Source: Salvelinus alpinus (taxonomy: Eukaryota > Chordata > Actinopteri > Salmoniformes > Salmonidae). Taken from it: a stretch of 64,000 nt of DNA. Both the position numbers and the translations under genes were made by a program. Where the stretch lies: positions 76,874,461 through 76,938,460 of the forward strand of contig NC_092091.1 in assembly GCF_045679555.1 (NCBI RefSeq), in the 5' to 3' direction. Each line of letters starts with the position of its first letter. Position 1 is the first letter of the stretch. This document shows, piece by piece, positions 1 to 11,195 of the stretch. The notes under the pieces are model-generated. The model saw only the letters and a program-made list of their open reading frames with translations. It ran no database searches and was not told the origin of the DNA.

Positions 1-790
1 TGGGCAATTAGATTTTTAACTGTTCAAATTACCTGAGAGGAATCGCAGTTGTTACAACATTGTGAGTCCTAAAGTCTTTCCCAGTTTGAATAAGAATCAG
101 CCTATCACGAATCCCGCTGAAGATGGTTCCTCTTCCTGTTCGGGCGGCGCTCGGCGGTTGTCGTCGCCGGCCTACTAGCTGCCACCGATCCCCTTTTCTG
201 TTTCAGTTAGTTTTGTCTGATTAGTATCACCTGTTTCTTGTTTGGGTTTTGTTTTGGGCTATTTAAACCCGGGATACCCGCCTGCTTTTGTGCGGGCTTG
301 TTTTTCTGTTCATGTGTGTGGATTTATGTGTATTCCTTTTTCCAGACGGTTTCGTCCTGTTTGTTGGACTTGGTTATTTATGCGCCCTTGTGTTTGACGT
401 GACCGTTATTCTGTTCCTGGAATAAAGACCCACGTTTGAACTAACTCTGCTCTCTGCGCCTGACTCTTCCACCCACTACTCTTAGAAGCCGTGACACAGC
501 CTACCTGCCAGTCATCAAACATATCTTATCCTGACACTTCTATAAGACATGTTGACTTACCATTTTCCTGCTGCATTCAGTGTAGCCTGGAGCATGTAAT
601 CAAAGGGTGGAAGCCTAAGGTGTTGTTCCAGACGTAAGACGAGGGAGACAGGCGGGGGGTGAAGGGAGGAGCATCTGCTCATGCATCACTTGGGACCCTC
701 CCCCGTGGCGGGCGCAATAAGTAGTCCACTCGAGTGGCCCTCCCTAATCCAAATAAATGTGGGAGTGTGGTGTCTCGCTTTTTATACCGT
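1..790. repeat. Left copy of a paralogous block (part 1)
   Basis: Bases 1-102 and 497-790 align by eye with 47998-48136 and 48712-49143, in the same order and orientation. The copies differ by scattered substitutions, by a solo LTR present only here (103-496), by a hAT MITE present only in the right copy, and by about 200 bp around 48865-49030 that is missing here. Non-coding; no ORF of interest is shared. Confidence 0.85.
103..496 (+). mobile_element. Solo LTR of a Ty3/Gypsy-like element
   Basis: A 394-bp block ends in GTGACA and begins TATCAC (probably a mutated TGTCAC). It is flanked by a 5-bp direct repeat CAGCC (98-102 and 497-501). An AATAAA signal followed by GAC lies at 421, as in the LTR of the chromodomain element at 53856-59151, so it is read on the plus strand. 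The right paralogous block has the uninterrupted site near 48094, which confirms the insertion ends. No internal coding region remains, so it is most likely a product of LTR-LTR recombination. Confidence 0.8.
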
Positions 791-1619
791 CTCTGACTTT
801 AACCTTTTATGGCTGCAACCCTTGTTCTCAATTTCCGCCTGAAGACATACCCTAATCTAACTGCCTGTAGCTCAGCTCCAGAAGCAAGGATATGTATATT
901 CTTGGTATCATTTAAAAGGAAACATTCTGAAGTTTGTGGAAATGTTAATTGAATGTAGGAGAATATAACACAGTAGATCTGGTGGAAGAAAAGAGAAAGA
1001 AAGAGCAAACCTTTTCTGTTTTTTATTGTTGTAGCATCATCTTTCACTTGTACTATAATAGGCACACAGTCAGATAGGATGCTGGAGATAATTTTGATGG
1101 ATAAGACAAGAGGGCAACTGTAGGTGTGCAAAGTTTCAGACTGAGAACTTCAGGAATGGGCAAGCTACATGACATTTAGCATGAAGTCACCCAGGTGTCC
1201 CACACAAGTTGCCCAAATGTACCCAAGTGGCCGAATTGGTGAAATGACCTATAACTATATACAACAGTGCAAATAACTATATAGAACATATCAAAAAGCA
1301 ATTCTAACACAAAAAATATTATAAAAATGTTTTAAAAAATATAAATTAAAATAAAAAATAAAAAACAGGGGTAGAGCCTTTAGAAGTCCTCTACACAATA
1401 TTTTGCTGCCTGTGCCATGTCCCATAGCAGTCTCTTTCTGATGTAAAGCAGAGGCAAACTGAACAAGTGGTGCAGGTGATGGGGGACTTCATGCGACACA
1501 GAACACAACAATGCCTCCATGCTTTGCCCTTTTGGCCCTGAGGCACAGTCATGCCTGCAGTACACATATGTGTGTGTTTGCTGTTCTACTCCATTCCATT
1601 TGAATAAAAAATGGAAAAT
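791..1619. other. Intergenic, no gene seen
   Basis: AT-rich sequence with only short random ORFs. No splice-flanked exon or recognised repeat end was found. Confidence 0.5.
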
Positions 1620-1845
1620 ATATATATCTGACATACACATACATATATACACACACACACACACACACCCAAACAAACAAACAAACAACACACACACACA
1701 CACACAGGTTATGGGTCGTACACATACATACACACAGACACACTATAGCCAATGTGTACTTTACACATTTCATCACACATTTCATTGCAAAAAAATATAT
1801 ATATATATTTTTACAAAAAAAATATATATATATATTTATATTTCA
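1620..1845. repeat. Microsatellites (CA)n, (CAAA)n and (AT)n
   Basis: Interrupted CA runs at about 1648-1706, a CAAA tract between them, and two A/T tracts with TATATA cores at 1789-1845. The long ORFs here are repeat artefacts. Confidence 0.9.
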
Positions 1846-1863
1846 TAAAACGGCATTAGCACT

Positions 1864-2110
1864 TACCAGTCCAGAAGTACATCCTGTCCTTGCAGAAACA
1901 GCTCCTCAATGTTTGGATGATAACTGTGTTCACTCAAAGATTCCTCAAACAAAGAATCTGTCTCACTTTCCCGATCAATCTCTTCTATAATCTGGTGCAA
2001 ATCTGTATACTTAGACTTGGACTTCGCTTTCCCTGATTTATTCTCCAAGATGTCTTCAATGAAATCGTTGAAAAAACACTTTCCAAAATACCGCTGTGCG
2101 TAACAAGCGT
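1864..2110 (-). pseudogene. Possible orphan exon with acidic N-terminal-like peptide
   Basis: Minus-strand reading frame of about 80 codons, lysine-rich then acidic (contains SKSKYTDLHQ and IIEEIDRESETDSLFEESL), ending in LLDW at a good donor (TG|GTAAGTGC, plus strand about 1855-1863). No upstream acceptor was fixed, and no ATG is needed if it is internal. Acidic N-terminal regions of this style occur in piggyBac-derived proteins, but I do not recognise the family. It may be part of a repeat. Confidence 0.25.
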
Positions 2111-2466
2111 GACTGCAACTAGTCTGTTGGTCAATGGTGAGAATGTTTTCGTTACGCGTGCGTTTACAAACAAGGGATGGTGGTCCAACCCATAACCATC
2201 ACATACTGGCGTTTACCTCAGCTCATTGGCTATCTACCCAGCTAGATTTCAAGAAGATCAGTGGTCATTGGGCAGAAATACAGTCAATCAACAAAGCTTC
2301 GCTAATATTATTGGTGTGCAATGAACTCATTGCTCGTTGTCTTCAAATCAGTTCACTTCGGTCAATACTCCCCGCAAAAAAAACTATAATGTTTGGCTGT
2401 GTTACTAACATCCAGAGGATTGCAATGGAACCAACCATGCCTAGATACACGATTGTTTAGTGTGTG

Positions 2467-2990
2467 TAATTCAAATCAAATCAAATCAAATCAAATCAAA
2501 TTTTATTAGTCACATACACATGGTTAGCAGATGTTAATGCGAGTGTAGCGAAATGCTTGTGCTTCTAGTTCCGACAATGCAGTAATAACCAACAGTAATC
2601 TAACCTAACAATTCCACACTACTACCTTACACACACACACAAGTGTAAGGGATAAAGAATATGTACATAAAGATATATGGATGAGTGGTGGTACAGAACG
2701 GCATGGCAGATGCAGTAGATGGTATAGAGTACGGTATATACATATGAGATGAGTACTGTAGGGTATGTAAACATAAAGTGGCATAGTTTAAAGTGGCTAG
2801 TGGTACATGTATTGCATAAAGATGGCAAGATGCAGTAGATGATATAGAGTACAGTATATATACATATGAGATGGGTAATGTAGGGTATGTAAACATTGTA
2901 TTAAGTGGCATTGCTTAAAGTGGCTAGTGGTACATTTTTACATAATTTCCATCAATTCCCATTTTTAAAGTGGCTGGAGTTGAGTCAGTA
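2467..2990 (-). mobile_element. 3' end of a Rex1/RSg-1-like LINE
   Basis: The plus strand opens with five to six TCAAA repeats and then TTTTATTAGTCACATACAC. This is the reverse complement of the usual 3' tail of a salmonid non-LTR element, whose other fragments here (30884-32090, 34364-34845, 35612-36085) share the tail and 3' UTR. Two diverged sub-repeats (TGGCA...GATGCAGTAGAT..TATAGAGTA) lie at about 2700-2800 and 2822-2920. Coding sequence is absent. Confidence 0.7.
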
Positions 2991-3880
2991 TGCTCCGTAA
3001 AAAGTTGATAGAGATGGAAATCACAACACAAACGGTTTACAAAATGTTTTGTTTTAGGCAATAAAAATGGATTTTATCAAAGAAAACGGCACTTCATTTG
3101 ATCACTGGGACCCTCAGGAAGAGAAATAAGAGCAAGATATCAGAATGTAAGTCATAATTTTACCTTCAGATGTGAATTTGTCGAAACTGTCATGGCGGGA
3201 AATGTTTGTTGTTGTTGATCGCTCTTCTCACACAAAAGCATGGCATTTGTTCTCTGTAATAGCTATTTTAAATTGGATTCTAATCTTTTGAAGGATGTAA
3301 GACACTTGCATTTTCAAAAATGTTTAATGTTACGACGTTGTGTTTTTAGTTAGTCACTCTGTAATTTCCCCGAGTGTTGATCCCTGTATGGGGATCGCAG
3401 CCATATATTAGCAGAGCATATTGGCTATATATCAGGCCTGACAATATTGTTCTTCTCAGACCACATTATAATTTCAAAACTCGAGTTTTGATAACATAAT
3501 AGACCAGGTGATGTAGCACTTGCGAGGCACAGCTGAGCATAAATTTAACAAATTAGCTTTTTTTATTTTACTGGACTGATGGTACCTGCATTTATTCACA
3601 TGCTTTCAAGACAACTGGCAGGTCGGAGGAAAAAAACGACTTGGAATTCTGAGTTGGATGAACGTTCAAAAGATTTTTCCCAGAGTTCCCAGATGTTCTG
3701 AACGCACTGAAGTCGGAAGTCAGAGATTTAATCTCAGTGGAGGGAGGGAAATAGCAGCAGAGTGTCCACCTCTCACGGTCCCTGCTCTCTCCTTCCTTTC
3801 CTCCAGTGAGACAGACCAGAGAGAGGGGACACTGTCTTCCACCTGATGGCGGAACTCGAGTCGCCTCATGCACAAATTAA
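2991..3880. other. Non-coding, partly repeat-derived
   Basis: No gene seen. The stretch 3590-3870 looks like a common salmonid repeat (a minus ORF of 93 codons here has no recognisable motif). It abuts the tail of the L2 element. Confidence 0.4.
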
Positions 3881-4034
3881 TTTACATTTACATTTAAGTC
3901 ATTTAGCAGACGCTCATATCCAGAGCGACTTACAAATTGGTGCATTCACCTTATGATATCCAGTGGAACAACCACTTTACAATAGTGCATCTAACTCTTT
4001 TAAGGGGGGGGGGGGTTAGAAGGATTACTTTATC

Positions 4035-4316
4035 CTATCCTAGGTATTCCTTAAAGAGGTGGGGTTTCAGGTGTCTCCGGAAGGTGGTGATTGACTCCGC
4101 TGACCTGGCGTCGTGAGGGAGTTTGTTCCACCATTGGGGTGCCAGAGCAGCGAACAGTTTTGACTGGGCTGAGCGGGAACTGTACTTCCTCAGAGTTAGG
4201 GAGGCGAGCAGGCCAGAGATGGATGAACCCAGTGCCCTTGTTTGGGTGTAGGGCCTGATCAGAGCCTGAAGGTACGGAGGTGCCGTTCCCCTCACAGCTC
4301 CGTAGGCAAGCACCAT
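4035..4316 (-). pseudogene. L2 LINE pol, C-terminal fragment
   Basis: 93 codons, with GTAPPYLQALI, WWNKLPHDAR and FRRHLKPHLF, the usual C-terminal signature of L2/CR1-group reverse transcriptases downstream of the palm and thumb. It is in a different frame from the reverse transcriptase ORF just upstream (4292-5416) and overlaps its end, which shows a frameshift near 4300. Confidence 0.75.
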
Positions 4317-5416
4317 GGTCTTGTAGCGGATGCGGATGCTTCCTGTGTGAGGCAGGGTCGTACTCTGCGAATGTTGTAGAGCATGAACCTACAGGAACGG
4401 GTCACCGCCTTGATGTTAGTTGAGAACGACAGGGTGTTGTCCAGGATCACGCCAAGGTTCTTAGCACTCTGGGAGGAGGACACAATGGAGTTGTCAACCG
4501 TGATGGCGAGATCATGGAACGCGCAGTCCTTCCCCGGGAGGAAGAGCAGCTCCGTCTTGCCGAGGTTCAGCTTGAGGTGGTGATCCGTCATCCACACTGA
4601 TATGTCTGCCAGACATGCAGAGATGCGATTCGCCACCTGGTTATCAGAAGGGGGAAAGGAGAAGATTAATTGTGTGTCGTCTGCATAGCAATGATAGGAG
4701 AGACCATGTGAGGATATGACAGAGCCAAGTGACTTGGTGTATAGCGAGAATAGGAGAGGGCCTAGAACAGAGCCCTGGGGGACACCAGTGGTGAGAGCAC
4801 GTGGTGCGGAGACAGATTCTCGCCACGCCACCTGGTAGGAGCGACCTGTCAGGTAGGACGCAATCCAAGCGTGGGCTGCGCCGGAGATGCCCAACTCAGA
4901 GAGGGTGGAGAGGAGGATCTGATGGTTCACAGTATCAAAGGCAGCCGATAGGTCTAGAAGGATGAGAGCAGAGGAGAGAGAGTTAGCTTTAGCAGTGCGG
5001 AGCGCCTCCGTGACACAGAGAAGAGCAGTCTCAGTTGAATGACTAGTCTTGAAACCTGACTGATTTGGATCAAGAAGGTCATTCTGAGAGAGATAGCAGG
5101 AGAGCTGGCCAAGGACGGCACGTTCAAGAGTTTTGGAGAGAAAAGAAAGAAGGGATACTGGTCTGTAGTTGTTGACATCGGCGGGATCGAGTGTAGGTTT
5201 TTTCAGAAGGGGTGCAACTCTCGCTCTCTTGAAGACGGAAGCGACGTAGCCAGCGGTCAAGGATGAGTTGATGAGCGAGGTGAGGTAAGGGAGAAGGTCT
5301 CCGGAAATGGTCTGGAGAAGAGAGGAGGGGATAGGGTCAAGCGGGCAGGTTGTTGGGCGGCCGGCCGTCACAAGACGCAAGATTTCATCTGGAGAGAGAG
5401 GGGAGAAAGAGGTCAA
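4292..5416 (-). pseudogene. L2 LINE reverse transcriptase domain
   Basis: 374 codons holding the palm and finger motifs in order: NNYRPVSLLSFLSKTLER, DPNQSGFKTSHSTETAL, LLDLSAAFDTVNHQILL, TGVPQGSVLGPLLF and the catalytic YADDTQL. The C-terminal tail (about residues 345-374) leaves the family consensus, so the frame is lost near 4330. The enzyme would copy element RNA at a nicked genomic target. The frame differs from that of the endonuclease ORF upstream (5413-6783), which overlaps it by four bases. Confidence 0.8.
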
Positions 5417-6783
5417 AGCACAGGGTATGGCAGTGTGAGCAGAGCCAGCGGTGTCGTTTGACTTAGCAAACGAGGATCGGATGTCGTCGACCTTCTTTTC
5501 AAAATGGTTGACGAAGTCATCCGCAGAGAGAGAGGAGGGGGGTGGGGAGGGGGAGGAGGATTCAGGAGGGAGGAGAAGGTGGCAAAGAGCTTCCTAGGGT
5601 TAGAGGGAGATGCTTGGAATTTAGAATGGTAGAAAGTGGATTTAGCAGCAGAGACAGAAGAGGAGAATGTAGAGAGGAGGGAGTGAAAGGATGCCAAGTC
5701 CGCAGGGAGGCGAGTTTTCCTCCATTTCCGCTCGGCTGCCCGGAGCCCTGTTCTGTGAGTTCGCAATGAGTCGTCGAGCCACGGAGCAGGAGGGGAGGAC
5801 CGAGCCGGCCTGGAGGAGAGGGGACATAGAGAGTCAAAGGATGCAGAAAGGGAGGAGAGGAGGGTTGAGGAGGCAGAATCAGGAGATAGGTTGGAGAAGG
5901 TTTGAGCAGAGGGAAGAGATGATAGGATGGAAGAGGAGAGAGTAGCGGGGGGGAGAGAGCGAAGGTTGGGACGGCGCGATACCATCCGAGTAGGGGCAGT
6001 GTGGGAAGTGTTGGATGAGAGCGAGAGGGAAAAGGATACAAGGTAGTGGTCGGAGACTTGGAGGGGAGTTGCAATGAGATTAGTGGAAGAACAGCATCTA
6101 GTAAAGATGAGGTCAAGCGTATTGCCTGCCTTGTGAGTAGGGGGGGAAGGTGAGAGGGTGAGGTCAAAAGAGGAGAGGAGTGGAAAGAAGGAGGCAGAGA
6201 GGAATGAGTCAAAGGTAGACGTGGGGAGGTTAAAGTCACCCAGAACTGTGAGAGGTGAGCCATCCTCAGGAAAGGAACTTATCAAGGCGTCAAGCTCATT
6301 GATGAACTCTCCAAGGGAACCTGGAGGGCGATAAATGATAAAGATGTTAAGCTTGAAAGGGCTGGTAACTGTGACAGCATGGAATTCAAAGGAGGCGATA
6401 GACAGATGGGTCAGGGGAGAAAGAGAGAATGTCCACTTGGGAGAGATGAGGATCCCAGTGCCACCACCCCGCTGACCAGAAGCTCTCGGGGTGTGCGAGA
6501 ACACGTGGGCAGACGAGGAGAGAGCAGTAGGAGTAGCAGTGTTATCTGTGGTAATCCATGTTTCCGTCAGTGCCAAGAAGTCGAGGGACTGGAGGGAAGC
6601 ATAGGCTGAGATGAACTCTGCCTTGTTGGCCGCAGATCGGCAGTTCCAGAGGCTGCCGGAGACCTGGAACTCCACGTGGGTCGTACGCGCTGGGACCACC
6701 AGGTTAGAGTGGCAGCGGCCACGCGGTGTGAAGCGTTTGTATGGTCTGTGCAGAGAGGAGAGAAGAGGGATAGACAGACACAT
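5413..6783 (-). pseudogene. L2 LINE endonuclease domain and linker
   Basis: 456 codons. The first 270 or so residues are an AP-endonuclease-like domain: LDFLALTETWI, FIIYRPPGS, LTVLGDFNLP and the C-terminal SDHYLVSFSL histidine motif are present. A serine/proline-rich linker follows, with W..D.LR.HR..LR.AERKWR..RL before the reverse transcriptase frame. The reading frame is intact within this domain. No separate ORF1 is seen upstream. Confidence 0.8.
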
Positions 6784-6959
6784 AGTTGACAGGCTACAGA
6801 AGAGGCTACGCTAATGCAAAGGAGATTGGAATGACAAGTGGACTACACGTCTCGAATGTTCAGAAAGTAAAGCTTACGTTGCAAAAAATCTTATTGACTA
6901 AAATGATACAGTACTGCTGGCTGGTGAAGTAGGCTAGCTAGCAGTGGCTGCGTTGTTGA

Positions 6960-7560
6960 CTTTGTTTGAAAGTGTAGCTGGCTAGGTAACCTTGATAACT
7001 GGCTAGGTAACCTCGATAACCTCGATAATTACTCTAAACTACACAATTATCTTGGATGCAAAGACAGCAAGGACAACTATGTAGCTAGCTAACACTACAC
7101 TAATCAAGTCGTTCCGTTGTGATGTAATAATTTTTACAGTGCTGCTATTCGGTAGAAGTTGGCTAGCTAGCAGTGTTGACTAGGTAGGAGAACGGCGGCG
7201 CGGCGACGAAAATAGCTGGCTAGCTAACCTCGATAATTACTCTAAACTACACAATTATCTTAGATACAAAGACAGCAAAGACAACTATGTAGCTAGCTAA
7301 CACTACACTAATCAAGTCGTTCCGTTATAATGTAATAGTTTCTACAGGCTGCTATTCGGTAGAAGTTGGCTAGCTGGCTAGCTAGCAGTGCTGACTACGT
7401 TAGAAGGACAAAAATAGCTGGCTAGCTAACCTCGATAATTACTCTAAACTACACAATTATCTTTGATACAAAGACGGCTATGTAGCTAGCTAAGAAAGAA
7501 TTGCTAAGATCAAACAAATCAAACCGTTGTACTGTAATGAAATGAAATGTAATACTACCT
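6960..7560 (-). repeat. Three tandem ~205-bp monomers in the L2 5' UTR
   Basis: The string CTCGATAATTACTCTAAAC recurs at 7021, 7229 and 7431 (spacing 208 and 202), each copy followed by ACACAATTATCTT and GTAGCTAGCTAA. GCTAGCTAG-type palindromes punctuate the units. Position upstream of the endonuclease ORF suggests promoter monomers like those of some mammalian L1s; that role is inferred. Confidence 0.65.
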
Positions 7561-7592
7561 GTGGAGCGAAGCGAAATGCGACTACTCGCTCC

Positions 7593-7867
7593 AACAATAT
7601 ACATAGACTCTCTTAGAAATAACACCCCTCTTAATGTTGGTCCTTTGACCAGAGAAAGTGAAATACTCCTCGATATTGATGTATATTGACTAAATTGGTT
7701 TGAGAATGTTTTAGTATGTTTCTAACTGTGGTTGTAAATTAGGAGTAGTGACTAATGTGTTATGGGTTAGATGGACTGTGACTGCATTGGGGATCTGAGG
7801 GGGGCTCATAAATTAAGGTTGTGGTAGTAGAGGGGTGTTATTTCTAAGAGAGTCTATGTATATTGTT
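7593..7867. repeat. Perfect 39-bp inverted repeat with ~197-bp spacer
   Basis: The arm 7593-7631 is the exact reverse complement of 7829-7867 (core ATACATAGACTCTCTTAG). The spacer is unrelated to the flanks and has no ORF. It may be a small MITE or a fold-back formed by template switching; I see no clear target-site duplication. Confidence 0.8.
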
Positions 7868-7984
7868 ATAGGAGATAGCTCATAGGACAGGGAGGACAGC
7901 TGGCTGTGTAAAATATAGGGACAATTATAACTAAATTGAACATTACACATACCTAGATTATGGTGAGAGTAAAAGTGATAGTCA

Positions 7985-8640
7985 ATCAATCTTCCATAAT
8001 CAAAATTATACCAACTCGTTTATTTAATTTTCATGCATTATCAAAAATAACTAAATCAGGGGTAGGGTAAGGCTAGCCTAACGGGGGTGCTGTTTAGAAA
8101 ATGTTAAATGTGAAAGCAAGATGTGTTACAGTCATGACATACAAACACAGACAAACACACAAACACAGACACACATACCCACACACACGTTCACAGTAAT
8201 ATCTACGTGAGCTTGATGTGTTTCATTACATATATTGTCAATTTAAAGGTGTTAAATAGCTACATTTACTTGGTCTACATACAAATCCCCACATTCTTTA
8301 TCTTTTTAACTTTTTCAGTAGCTATATTACAGTGATTTTTGAAGACCCTGTGTAAAAAAATAAAAGGCACTGTAACAATGGCTGGTAGAATTTTGTTGTA
8401 CCACTAGTAGATAATTAATCCAGAGTGATGACCATTGTATACCATACGATGCCCATATGATTCTATTTTAAAATATGGGGTAAAATGATTGATTATTCTA
8501 TATTACAGTGAACATTGAGTGTATATAAATTAAGATAACAGACAAAATGACTGGTAAACATATTTTTGAGATGTGTGTCACTAGTAGATCATTAATCCAG
8601 TGTGATAACATGCCCATATTATGCCAATTTTAAGGGATTC
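7985..8640. repeat. Left copy of a paralogous block (part 2)
   Basis: Aligns with 51266-51720 and on to about 52140. GGGGGTGCTGTTTAG, TGAAAGCAAGATGTGTTACA and TTTGAAGACCCT are shared. It contains two diverged forms of the 41-bp satellite core (8402 and 8579: CTAGTAGAT...AATCCAG.GTGA), about 177 bp apart. Confidence 0.85.
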
Positions 8641-8964
8641 TTTTTTTCCCCACAGTGGACTGGTTGTGTTGGGCCGGGTTGTGAGGTGGTGGTGATGGTT
8701 TCTGGGTACTGATCTGGGCGGAGAAGCAGAGGCAGGAGGAGCCTGCAGTGGAGGAGTGGCTGTGGGTGTTCAGGTGGTGTCCATGCTAGGCCAGGCCCGG
8801 GTGCTGGAGAGGACTGAGTAGAGAGCAGCTAACCCGCTCTGCTCAGCCCTCCCTACAGACACTGTTAGGACTAGGAAGCAGCCTCAGCAACAGCAAAAGG
8901 GACCCAAGAACAGGTGAGAAATGGATGAGGATGGACGACACACAGATATAGAGTGACAGACATA
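8641..8964. other. Non-coding GC-richer stretch
   Basis: No supported gene. It lies between the end of the paralogous block and a Tc1-like terminal repeat. Confidence 0.4.
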
Positions 8965-9572
8965 CAGTGGGGAGAACAAGTATTTGATACACTGCCGATT
9001 TTGCAGGTTTTCCTACTTACAAAGCATGTAGAGGTCTGTAATTTTTATCACACCTGTCCACACACTCAATCAAACAGACTCCAACCTCTCCACAATGGCC
9101 AAGACCAGAGAGCTGTGTAAGGACATCAGAGAGAAATTGTAGACCTGCACAAGGCTGGGATGGGCTACAGGACAATAGGCAAGCAGCTTGGTGAGAAGGC
9201 AACAACTGTTGGCACAATTATTAGAAAATGGAAGAAGTTCAAGATGACGGTCAATCACCCTCGGTCTGAGGCTCCATGAAAGATCTCACCTCGTGGGGCA
9301 TCAATGATCATGAAGAAGGTGAGGGATCAGCCCAGAACTACACGGCAGGACCTGGTCAATTACCTGAAGAGAGCTGGGACCACAGTCTCAAAGAAAACCA
9401 TTAGTAACACACTATGCCGTCATGGATTAAAATCCTGCAGCGCACGCAAGGTCCCCCTGCTCAAGCCAGCGCATGTCCAGGCCCGTCTGAAGTTTGCCAA
9501 TGACCATCTGGATGATCCAGAGGAGGAATGTGAGAAGGTCATGTGGTCTGATGAAAGCTGGTGGTTCCTTTT
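8965..9572 (+). mobile_element. Truncated Tc1-like transposon
   Basis: Starts at a TA with the terminal motif CAGTGGGGAGAACAAGTATT. The transposase begins at about 9094 ([14 protein letters not shown]), loses frame at about 9140 through a missing base, has a stop near 9278, and regains homology as 9304-9579 ([19 protein letters not shown], then the first catalytic Asp in MWSDES). The rest of the DDE domain and the right terminal repeat are missing, so it is inactive. Confidence 0.85.
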
Positions 9573-9714
9573 AACATGAATCTTCAATATTCCCAGGTAA
9601 GAAGTTTTAGGTTGTAGTTATTATAGGAATTATAGGACTATTTCTCTCTATACGATTTGTATTTCATATACCTTTGACTAATGGATGTTCTTATAGGCAC
9701 TTTAGTATTGCCAG
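9573..9714. other. Unclassified repeat between two element fragments
   Basis: AT-rich sequence with no ORF, joining the broken Tc1 to the LINE fragment. I take it to be part of another dispersed repeat. Confidence 0.35.
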
Positions 9715-10440
9715 TGTAACAGGTGCTCAGGTCTGTTCAACGCTGGTCCGACCAATCTGATTCCACGCTTCAAGATTGCTTCGATCACGTGGATTGGGAT
9801 ATGTTCCGGATAGCATCGGACAACAACATTGACGTATGCGCTGATTCTGTGAGCAAGTTTATTAGCAAGTGCATCGGTGATGTTGTACTCACTGTGACTA
9901 TTAAAACCTTCCCCAACCAGAAACCGTGGTTTGATGGCAGCATTCGCACAAAACTGAAAGCGCGAACCACTGCTTTTAATCATGGCAAGGTGACCGGAAA
10001 CATGACCGAATACAACCAGTGTAGCTATTTCCTCCGCAAAGCAATCAAACAAGCTAAGCGTCAGTATAGAGACAAAGTAGAGTTGCAATTCAATGGCTCA
10101 GACACGAGAGGTATGTGGCAGGGTCTACAGCCAATCACTGATTACAAAAAGAAAAACAGCCCCGTTGCGGACACATACGTCTTGCTCCCAGACAAACTAA
10201 ACATCTTCTTTGCTGGCTTTGAGGACAATACAGTGCCACTGACACGGCCCGCTACCAAAACCTACAGACTCTCCTTCACCGCAGCCAACGTAAGTAAAAC
10301 GTTTAAACGTGTTAACCCTCGCAAGGCTGCCGGCCCAGACGGCATCCCTAGCCGCGTCCTCAGAGCATGCGCAGAGCAGCTGGCTGGTGTTTAAGGACAT
10401 ATTCAATCAATTCTTATCCCAGTCTGCTGTTGTAAATATA
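9715..10440 (+). mobile_element. Rex1-like LINE, internal fragment
   Basis: A 223-codon ORF (9723-10394) matches the linker between endonuclease and reverse transcriptase of Rex1/CR1-group LINEs: NQKPWFDGSIRTKLKART, FLRKAIKQAKRQYRDKVE, then the N-terminal reverse transcriptase motif VNPRKAAGPDGIPSRVLR. It stops just after this motif by a frameshift and the element is cut off by 10440. Both ends are missing. Confidence 0.8.
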
Positions 10441-10895
10441 AGCAATGTGCTTAATATTAAGAAAGTTCAGAAATATAGTAGGCCTAGCCTGTAGTAATGT
10501 TGCGCAACATGAGCTCAGGGGCTCTCATTTAGTGTTTGGTTAGATTTTTCATTACATTTGCACTGATGTCAGAGTAATTAGAGGGACAACAGAGTGCTGA
10601 GTACCATGCAGTTAGCAAGTTTGGTAGCCTACCAATGACCATCAGCAGCATCAGAGCTAGAAGCTTAATTACCGTGACTAAACGGTCTCGTTGAATTGTA
10701 CTGCCTTCGTGACTCGTGACCTCCAGTGTGGCGGTAATATGGTCACTGTAACAGCCCTACGAACAAATAGGTTGTGTCATTGTGTCCTGGTCGTACCATG
10801 CCCCTGCTGCTGTCTCCGGTTGAGGAAGGAGATTGTCTGGATGGTTTTTGTAAGGCTATTCTCATCAGCCAGAACATAATTACTCCACCTGGGGA
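10441..10895. other. Non-coding, nothing recognised
   Basis: No motif-bearing ORF. It ends where a purine-rich minisatellite starts. Confidence 0.4.
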
Positions 10896-11090
10896 CAAGA
10901 GACGGAGGAGAGGAGAGATGGGGGAGAGAGAAGAGAGATGGGGGAGAGGGGAGAGAGAGGAGAGATGGAGGAGATGGGAGAGAGAAGAGAGATGGAGGAG
11001 AGGGGAGAGAGAAGAGAGATGGAGGAGAGGGGAGAGAGAAGAGAGATGGAGGAGAGGGGAGAGAGAAGAGAGATGGAGGAGAGAGAGCAC
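10896..11090. repeat. Purine-rich 27-bp minisatellite
   Basis: Units of about 27 bp built from GAGATGGAGGAGAGGGGAG repeat five to six times. One strand is nearly all purine, which favours triplex or slippage. ORFs on both strands are artefacts. Confidence 0.85.
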
Positions 11091-11195
11091 AGACTTAAAC
11101 CAGTAGTGGACAATCTTATCATTAATGTCTAGTCCATAATGTACTAGTGTTTTTGTAATTTCTAATGTAATAACCTGTCTCCAGACCCCTAGAGA

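Larger units (their letters stand above)
3881..7592 (-). mobile_element. L2-clade LINE, nearly full length, with tandem 5' monomers
   Basis: A non-LTR retrotransposon on the minus strand. Its 3' end is the (TGTAAA)n tail at 3881-3895, followed by the typical fish L2 3' UTR (CATTTAGCAGACGCT on the plus strand). Coding order upstream is C-terminal domain, reverse transcriptase and apurinic endonuclease. About 800 bp of 5' UTR contains three ~205-bp monomers. The coding region lies in three frames, so this copy is probably dead. The 5' end is placed where the monomer region meets an unrelated inverted repeat at 7593. Confidence 0.8.

Noticed and set aside
5562..6263. A 233-codon minus ORF inside the L2 element
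   Set aside because: Out-of-frame shadow of the endonuclease/linker region; no domain.
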